From: Pseudomonadota bacterium
Lineage (GTDB): Bacteria > Pseudomonadota > Alphaproteobacteria > Rhizobiales > Xanthobacteraceae
Assembly (NCBI GenBank): GCA_021779635.1
Contig: JAJYAH010000141.1
Span: 1-11,858 of the forward strand
DNA length: 11,858 nt
Reading direction: 5' to 3'
Position numbers and translations under genes: made by a program. Position 1 is the first letter of the stretch. The number at the start of each line of letters is the position of its first letter. Shown here piece by piece: positions 7,555 through 11,858 of the stretch. The notes under the pieces are model-generated. The model was not told the origin of the DNA. It ran no database searches and worked only from the letters and a program-made list of their open reading frames with translations.

Positions 7555-7675
7555 CGTCTTCTCCTCAAATGCGGAAGCAAATCGCGGGTATTCTCCTTTT
7601 AGCACTACCATAATGACGATGAGATGCGTCAAACGCTGACGACGAGAACGCTTCGGAATATTTTCCGGGATGCAG

Positions 7676-7901
7676 TTACGGCTGGAGCTCGATTAGTAGC
7701 CCCTGATCTTTCCGCCCCAACGGCAGTGAGACGCGACTATCCGTCAACATGTGCAAGTTGGGACGGGCGAGAGTAACTCTCGATAACTGCCTCCACAATT
7801 AACGGCGCGACACATGCCAATTTAGTCAGACGTGCAACATACCGTTTAACGAGGCGGTACTGTCTTGCGATCGCGGTGGGCGGAAGCCGCCGACCAGACG
7901 C
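7676..7901 (-). pseudogene. Remnant of a second large serine recombinase (C-terminus, frameshifted)
   Basis: On the minus strand, a piece reading ASGRRLPPTAIARQYRLVKR and YVARLTKLACVAPLIVEAVI aligns with the end of the intact recombinase encoded at 8828-10513 (ASGRVRSLVEIARREGLAKR, YVTRLTKLAFVSPVFVEAIA). After about position 7769 the match moves to another frame, reading ARPNLHMLTDSRVSLPL then GRKDQ, against TATNLQMLMDGRVTLPL then SWNDQ in the intact protein. It ends at a natural TAA at 7676-7678. The catalytic and recombinase domains are gone. The DNA is clearly diverged from the intact gene and in opposite orientation, so this is the relic of a different, related element, not a recent duplicate. 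Homology is seen directly by comparing the two translations within the window. Confidence 0.8.
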
Positions 7902-7925
7902 TCGCGCGTCGCTGCACACTTCTTC

Positions 7926-8031
7926 ATAATAGCCGATGACGATGGTCTTCCATCCAGCGCTTCGATAGCCGGTCAATCCGGTCCCTTTCTGCTCTCAGCT
8001 CTGATAAGATTTTCTGTAGTGTATCGTGCAC
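7926..8031 (-). pseudogene. Broken small coiled-coil ORF upstream of the recombinase remnant
   Basis: From a GTG at 8029-8031 the minus strand reads MHDTLQKILSELRAERDRID, and after a presumed one-base loss near 7970 a neighbouring frame continues RAIEALDGRPSSS. This resembles a type of small helical protein (LxxLxxERxxIDxAIxALE) that I recall from many environmental bacterial genomes, without a known function. In the present frame it ends after about 35 residues. It directly precedes the recombinase remnant on the same strand, so the two probably belonged to one decayed element or were joined by deletion. The pattern is visible; family membership is from memory and the 3' limit is approximate. 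Confidence 0.4.
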
Positions 8032-8164
8032 TGATTCCGTTCGCCAGTTCGCCTTAACCGGCCAATTCTAAGTGATTCCCGGACGGTTTGCCGCCCCGGA
8101 TAGCGTCAGTGGCGATCTGCGTTCGAAACCAAGTCCATGAAGGCGCCCTACCGTCTCCCGTTGA

Positions 8165-8185
8165 GGATAATTATCCGGGTCCCGG
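8165..8185. promoter_or_regulatory. Two overlapping palindromes, candidate operator or attachment core
   Basis: GGATAATTATCC (8165-8176) is a perfect 12-bp palindrome. CCGGGTCCCGG (8175-8185) is a perfect palindrome around one central T, sharing two bases with the first. They sit about 180 bp ahead of the DUF2924 gene. Such symmetry suits a dimeric regulator or part of a serine recombinase site; neither role is shown by the sequence. Confidence 0.35.
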
Positions 8186-8339
8186 CATTCCTATTCTTTT
8201 GCGGGAGTACGACTCAGATTCGTAGGTGTTAATGGCAGTATTCCTTTGGTTCCCCTTCTCTTTATCTGGATCGTAATCGGAAAATCAATCCCCGTTTATG
8301 ACTGGACTGTGCGCGGCCACAGAGCAATGTGTGTGTCCA

Positions 8340-8356
8340 CCTGCCGAGGAGGCAGG
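8340..8356 (+). promoter_or_regulatory. Hairpin embedding the ribosome binding site of the DUF2924 gene
   Basis: CCTGCC (8340-8345) pairs perfectly with GGCAGG (8351-8356) around GAGGA. The Shine-Dalgarno GAGGAGG (8346-8352) is thus split between loop and stem, five bases before the ATG at 8362. Folding of the mRNA could limit ribosome access and so control the coupled recombinase. The pairing is seen; its effect is inferred. Confidence 0.45.
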
Positions 8357-8361
8357 CAGTC

Positions 8362-8841
8362 ATGCGAAACGTATCGGACAAGCAGCGCGAAGAGCTCTCC
8401 GCAGAAATCGCCGGTCTTGAGTCACTCGATCTCATCCAGTTGAGATCCCAGTGGAAGCTTCTCTACGAAACTGAAGCACCTCCACATCTGAGCCGGGACC
8501 TGCTCAGGCGGGCGGTTGCGTACCGGATCCAGGAGAACGTGCTGGGTGGTCTCAAACCGGCGACCCGCCGACTCCTTGAGCGCGTCGCCAATAACGCCCG
8601 GGCGCACAAGCCGACCAAAGTCGCGCCAACGAGGAAGGTCGGTCCTAACACAATCCTGATCCGGGAATGGGGCGGTACGCGGCACGAGGTCACGATTCTC
8701 GAAAACGGAGCGATTTTCCGCGGCAAGCGTTACCGTTCACTCTCTCAAGTCGCCCGCGTGATCACCGGCACTAATTGGTCGGGGCCGCTGTTCTTTGGAC
8801 TAAAGGCACCGGCAAAGGAGGCAAGCAATGGAGCGCGCTAG
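8362..8841 (+). CDS. DUF2924 family protein, recombinase-associated
   Basis: This 159-residue protein belongs to the DUF2924 family, usually encoded immediately upstream of a large serine recombinase in alphaproteobacterial islands and prophages; its molecular role is unknown to me and DNA binding or recombination control is a guess. Characteristic parts are the N-terminal helical region with LRSQWKLLYETEAPPHLSRD and LLRRAVAYRIQENVLGGLKP, a linker with TRRLLERV, and a C-terminal segment with PNTILIREWGGTRHEVTILE, FRGKRYRSLSQVARVITGTN and WSGPLFFGL, which reads like a small DNA-contacting fold. The ATG at 8362 follows GAGGAGG; an upstream ATG at 8329 has no comparable site. The gene overlaps the recombinase gene by 14 bases in another frame, so the two are translationally linked. 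Confidence 0.88.
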   Translation: MRNVSDKQREELSAEIAGLESLDLIQLRSQWKLLYETEAPPHLSRDLLRRAVAYRIQENVLGGLKPATRRLLERVANNARAHKPTKVAPTRKVGPNTILIREWGGTRHEVTILENGAIFRGKRYRSLSQVARVITGTNWSGPLFFGLKAPAKEASNGAR

Positions 8842-10513
8842 TAACGACGTCCGCCGATGTGCCGTTTACACGCGGAAGTCTTCTGAAGAAGGCCTGGAGC
8901 AGGACTTCAATTCGCTTCATGCCCAGCGCGAGGCCTGCGAGGCGTTCATAAAGAGCCAGCAGGGCGAAGGCTGGAGACTCGTCAAGACGTCTTACGATGA
9001 CGGCGGCGTGTCCGGCGGGACCATGGAGCGACCGGCATTGCAGCGGCTGCTCGAAGACATCCGCCACGGTCTGATCGATGTCGTGGTCGTCTACAAGGTC
9101 GACCGGCTAACTCGATCGCTGGCTGATTTCGCAAAGATGGTCGAGGTCTTCGATGCGCAGGGCGTCTCGTTTGTGGCGGTCACCCAGCAGTTCAATACCA
9201 CCACCTCAATGGGCCGGCTGACTCTCAACGTGCTCCTGTCATTCGCGCAGTTCGAACGCGAGGTTACGGGAGAGCGGATCCGGGACAAGATCGCGGCCTC
9301 GAAGCGAAAAGGAATCTGGATGGGCGGGTGTCCGGCGATCGGATACGACGTCCGCGATCGTCGTCTTGTCGTCAATCAGGCTGAGGCCACGACCGTACGA
9401 CAGATCTACCAACGCTATTTGGAAGTCGGGTCCGTCCGAAAGCTGAAGAAGGATCTCGACCGGGACGGCGTCGTGTCAAAGATCCGGGTCTCCAGGAAGG
9501 GAATCACATCAGGCGGGCGGAGCTTTTCGCGCGGCGCGCTGTACGAACTGCTGTCCAATCCGATCTACGTCGGTGAGATTCGTCACAAGCGGGAGCGACA
9601 TCCAGGACAGCATGAAGCGATTCTGGACCGTGAGCTCTGGGAGAAGGTTCAGCAGCGTCTGCGTGATACGGCGGCTCGACCGATCGAGCCTCAAACCAAA
9701 GCACTATCGAGCCCGCTGGCTGGAAAAGTCTTCGATGAAACTGGCGAGCCGTTATATGCGCAGGGTGCGGTCAGGCGCGGACGGCGGTATCGGTACTACG
9801 TATCACGAGCACTGGTCAGAGGTTCCGCCGCGGAAGGACAACGTGGGTGGCGCATACCAGGACCGGAGCTGGAACGGGCCGTCGCGATCGCTGTGCAGAG
9901 CATCCTGGACAACAAGCCGGTTATCCTTGATGCGCTGCAGGGCGCAGGAATGGGGGACACTGATCTAAGCCGGATTTTCACGTTGGCGGCTGAATGGAGG
10001 GACCGTCTGCTGGCCGAGACGGAACGCTCAACGGCTCTGGTTGAATTGGTGGAAAAGGCAACATTGACCGACGAGGGCATTCGACTCGGGCTAAACATAC
10101 CGATCCCGTGCGCCGGGCCAGGCGGCGCCACGCTTCGAAAGGGGCTCCATCTATTCCGGTTCGTTCCGCTGAAGGTGAAGAGACGCGGCGTCGAGATGCG
10201 GCTCATCATCAACGGAGGCGATGAGCCAAGGAAGCCCGATCCTGCGCTCCTGAAGGCCTTCGCACGGGCGAAAGGATGGTTCGAGGAATTGGCGTCAGGC
10301 CGCGTCCGTTCGCTGGTCGAGATCGCACGCCGCGAGGGACTCGCCAAACGCTACGTCACGCGCCTGACGAAACTTGCGTTCGTATCGCCGGTGTTCGTTG
10401 AGGCGATAGCAGAAGGTGAGGTGCCGACCGCAACTAACCTGCAGATGCTAATGGACGGTCGCGTCACTCTCCCCCTTAGCTGGAACGATCAGGTACAGCT
10501 TTTCACCGACTAA
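8828..10513 (+). CDS. Large serine recombinase (site-specific integrase)
   Basis: This 561-residue enzyme makes double-strand exchanges between attachment sites through a serine nucleophile and is the likely integrase of the island. The resolvase-type N-terminal domain has YTRKSS with nucleophile Ser18, SLHAQREAC (29-37), the YKVDRLTRSL motif (89-98) and FAQFEREVTGERIRDKI (139-155). The recombinase domain follows at about 168-280 (GYDVRDRRL, LYELLSNPIYVGEIRHKRE). Where relatives carry a four-cysteine zinc ribbon, residues about 286-330 (LAGKVFDETGEPLYAQG, RRYRYYVSRAL) contain no cysteine. The last 75 residues contain a helix-turn-helix-like part (SLVEIARREGLAKRYVTRL). The ATG at 8828 has AAGGAGG a few bases upstream, inside the DUF2924 gene. 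The gene appears intact, and its end is mirrored by the decayed fragment at 7676-7901. Confidence 0.93.
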   Translation: MERASNDVRRCAVYTRKSSEEGLEQDFNSLHAQREACEAFIKSQQGEGWRLVKTSYDDGGVSGGTMERPALQRLLEDIRHGLIDVVVVYKVDRLTRSLADFAKMVEVFDAQGVSFVAVTQQFNTTTSMGRLTLNVLLSFAQFEREVTGERIRDKIAASKRKGIWMGGCPAIGYDVRDRRLVVNQAEATTVRQIYQRYLEVGSVRKLKKDLDRDGVVSKIRVSRKGITSGGRSFSRGALYELLSNPIYVGEIRHKRERHPGQHEAILDRELWEKVQQRLRDTAARPIEPQTKALSSPLAGKVFDETGEPLYAQGAVRRGRRYRYYVSRALVRGSAAEGQRGWRIPGPELERAVAIAVQSILDNKPVILDALQGAGMGDTDLSRIFTLAAEWRDRLLAETERSTALVELVEKATLTDEGIRLGLNIPIPCAGPGGATLRKGLHLFRFVPLKVKRRGVEMRLIINGGDEPRKPDPALLKAFARAKGWFEELASGRVRSLVEIARREGLAKRYVTRLTKLAFVSPVFVEAIAEGEVPTATNLQMLMDGRVTLPLSWNDQVQLFTD

Positions 10514-10543
10514 TCGTCTAGCAGAACCGATTCATAGTCAGAC

Positions 10544-10575
10544 GCCGTCGTGAGGCCGACGGCGCGAGTTCGCGC
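10544..10575. repeat. Two adjacent GC-rich hairpins after the recombinase gene
   Basis: GCCGTCG (10544-10550) and CGACGGC (10557-10563) form a perfect 7-bp stem with a six-base loop. GCGCG (10562-10566) and CGCGC (10571-10575) form a second, overlapping by two bases. They begin about 30 bases past the recombinase stop. Without a T-run they are not a standard terminator, but they could end or protect the operon transcript. Confidence 0.4.
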
Positions 10576-10864
10576 TCGCGAGTCAAGACAGCGAATCCCA
10601 AAGCAACAGAGCCTTTGCGAGACCTTCCTGGACGGCAGCCAGGAAGCGGCTGGTCACGCTGGTTCCGCGAATTGGTTCACAACTCCGGGCTCAGCGCGTC
10701 GCGTCGCTCGCAACGGCACCCCGACCGCTGCCTCAATCTTTGAGAAGGTCCTCCATCACGACACCCGTGCCGCTTTCACTGCCGCATTGCACGCGCAGCG
10801 CACCGCCGATTCCACAGACGATGAATGGATCCGCGCCTACCTTCAGTTACTTTCAGCGCGGTAG
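10550..10864 (+). CDS. Possible small hypothetical protein, 104 residues
   Basis: This open frame starts with GTG and has no visible ribosome binding site. The first half is basic and low in pattern; the second half ([35 protein letters not shown]) looks like a helical protein and has GC-rich third codon positions. I recognise no family. It sits between the recombinase and hsdM, on the same strand as both. It may be the end of a decayed gene that lost its true start, or a chance frame. The remaining bases to 10965 hold no other supported gene. Confidence 0.3.
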   Translation: MRPTARVRARESRQRIPKQQSLCETFLDGSQEAAGHAGSANWFTTPGSARRVARNGTPTAASIFEKVLHHDTRAAFTAALHAQRTADSTDDEWIRAYLQLLSAR

Positions 10865-10965
10865 AGCGCCCGCATTATTCTTCTAAGCGCGCGCCTGAGC
10901 TATGCTGTTGCAGACGGCGGCGAAGTCAAACGATACAAAGCGCCGCTAAGGTGGGGAACGAGACA

Positions 10966-11858
10966 ATGGCCCGCACCATGACAAAAGAAGCAGAAAATCA
11001 TAAACCCGGGATCAAGAACGGCAACGGAGCAAATTTGGGCTTCGAGGCGCAACTCTTTCTCGCCGCCGACAAGCTGCGCAAAAACCTCGAACCGTCCGAC
11101 TACAAGCACGTCGCGCTCGGTCTGATTTTCCTGAAGCATATCTCAAACGCCTTCGAGGCGAAGCGCGCGGCGCTCTTGGCGGAAGATGCCACCGCCGCCG
11201 AAGACCCGGACGAGTACCTTGCGGAGAACGTGTTCTGGGTTCCGAAGGAAGCGCGCTGGTCGCACCTTCAGGCGAACGCCAAGCAACCCACAATCGGAAA
11301 ACTGATCGACGAGGCTATGGCCGCCATCGAGGCAGCGAATCCGGGCCTCAAGGGTGTTCTGCCGAAGGACTACAACCGCCCAGCACTCGACAAGGTGATG
11401 CTGGGCGAGCTGATCGATCTCGTCTCCGGAATCGCAACGGGCGAGCCCGGCGATAAGGCGAAGGACCTTCTCGGCCGCGTCTACGAATATTTTCTGGGCG
11501 GCTTCGCCGGTTCAGAAGGAAAACGCGGCGGCGAATTCTACACGCCGCGCTCCGTTGTCCGCGTGCTGGTCGAAATGCTCGAACCCTACAAAGGCCGCGT
11601 CTACGACCCGTGCTGCGGCTCCGGCGGCATGTTCGTGCAGTCGGAAAAGTTCGTCGAGAGCCACGGCGGGCGTATCGGCGACATCGCCATCTACGGGCAG
11701 GAGTCGAACTATACGACGTGGCGTCTCGCCAAAATGAACCTGGCGGTGCGCGGCATAGATGCCGACATCCGCTGGAACAACGAGGGCAGCTTTCACAAGA
11801 ACGAACTGAAGGATTTACGGTTTGACTATATCCTGGCCAACCCGCCCTTCAACATTTC
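10966..11858 (+). CDS. hsdM: Type I restriction-modification methyltransferase subunit HsdM (5' part, runs off the window)
   Basis: HsdM transfers methyl groups from S-adenosylmethionine to adenine in sites chosen by HsdS; with HsdR it also supports restriction. The 297 visible residues start [10 protein letters not shown]. The HsdM N-terminal helical domain is clear ([20 protein letters not shown] at 22-41, [19 protein letters not shown] at 46-64), then the methylase domain begins near 187 with [18 protein letters not shown]. Motif [10 protein letters not shown] (214-222), binds the cofactor and NPPF (292-295) is the catalytic motif of N6-adenine enzymes. About 200 residues should follow beyond the edge, then probably hsdS and hsdR. 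The ATG at 10966 has AAGGTGGGG upstream. No damage is seen. Its place next to the recombinase suggests it is island cargo. Confidence 0.93.
   Translation, partial: MARTMTKEAENHKPGIKNGNGANLGFEAQLFLAADKLRKNLEPSDYKHVALGLIFLKHISNAFEAKRAALLAEDATAAEDPDEYLAENVFWVPKEARWSHLQANAKQPTIGKLIDEAMAAIEAANPGLKGVLPKDYNRPALDKVMLGELIDLVSGIATGEPGDKAKDLLGRVYEYFLGGFAGSEGKRGGEFYTPRSVVRVLVEMLEPYKGRVYDPCCGSGGMFVQSEKFVESHGGRIGDIAIYGQESNYTTWRLAKMNLAVRGIDADIRWNNEGSFHKNELKDLRFDYILANPPFNI

Larger units (their letters stand above)
8032..8361. other. Upstream region of the DUF2924-recombinase operon
   Basis: This region holds no supported gene. It contains two abutting palindromes (8165-8185) and, just before the DUF2924 start, a hairpin over the ribosome binding site (8340-8356). 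Promoter and attachment-site sequences of the integration module probably lie here, but no -35/-10 pair is convincing. Confidence 0.4.

Noticed and set aside
7737..7976. A real 79-residue gene on the minus strand
   Set aside because: Only its second half is protein-like and that half aligns with the middle of a recombinase C-terminus before losing frame; its first half is the wrong frame of the small coiled-coil remnant.
1..11858. CRISPR array, tRNA or rRNA genes
   Set aside because: I saw no regularly repeated unit with spacers, no tRNA-like cloverleaf and no rRNA signature anywhere in the window.

Overview
The window looks like an accessory region of a proteobacterial chromosome or plasmid, most likely alphaproteobacterial (Rhizobiales-like). 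That placement rests on the moderate-to-high GC content, the DUF2924 plus large serine recombinase pair, the HsdM N-terminus and the ArsA type. No rRNA or tRNA gene is visible to anchor the taxonomy, so it is inference.

Layout, left to right. (1) Bases 1-342 hold no convincing gene, but contain a strong GC-rich hairpin at the very start and three spaced imperfect repeats with a 24-25 bp period that resemble the end of a mobile element. (2) Bases 343-1985, minus strand, hold two damaged genes. One is an ArsA-type ATPase that loses its reading frame immediately after its second P-loop. The other is the C-terminal third of a TauD/TfdA-like dioxygenase, cut by an insertion sequence. (3) Bases 1986-3198 are a complete-looking insertion sequence with 15-bp perfect terminal inverted repeats and a DDE transposase. 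(4) Bases 3290-5791, minus strand, carry three genes of unknown function: a 458-residue envelope protein with coiled coils, a 213-residue lipoprotein whose start codon overlaps the stop of the first, and a 140-residue protein. (5) Bases 6199-7554, minus strand, encode a phospholipase C / acid phosphatase family phosphoesterase; a better ribosome binding site favours a GTG start. (6) Bases 7676-8031, minus strand, hold remnants: the C-terminus of a second, diverged large serine recombinase with a frameshift, and just upstream of it a broken small coiled-coil ORF. (7) Bases 8362-10513, plus strand, hold an overlapping DUF2924 gene and a large serine recombinase, the active integration module. 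(8) From 10966 to the right edge runs the 5' part of hsdM, a type I restriction-modification methyltransferase subunit.

Taken together, the right half looks like the integrase end of a genomic island that carries a type I restriction-modification system. It sits beside the ruins of an earlier, related element in opposite orientation. The left half is IS-reshuffled DNA with broken arsenite ATPase and dioxygenase genes. The three-gene envelope set and the phosphoesterase in the middle are the only intact, non-mobile cargo. I do not see a CRISPR array, tRNA or convincing rho-independent terminator.
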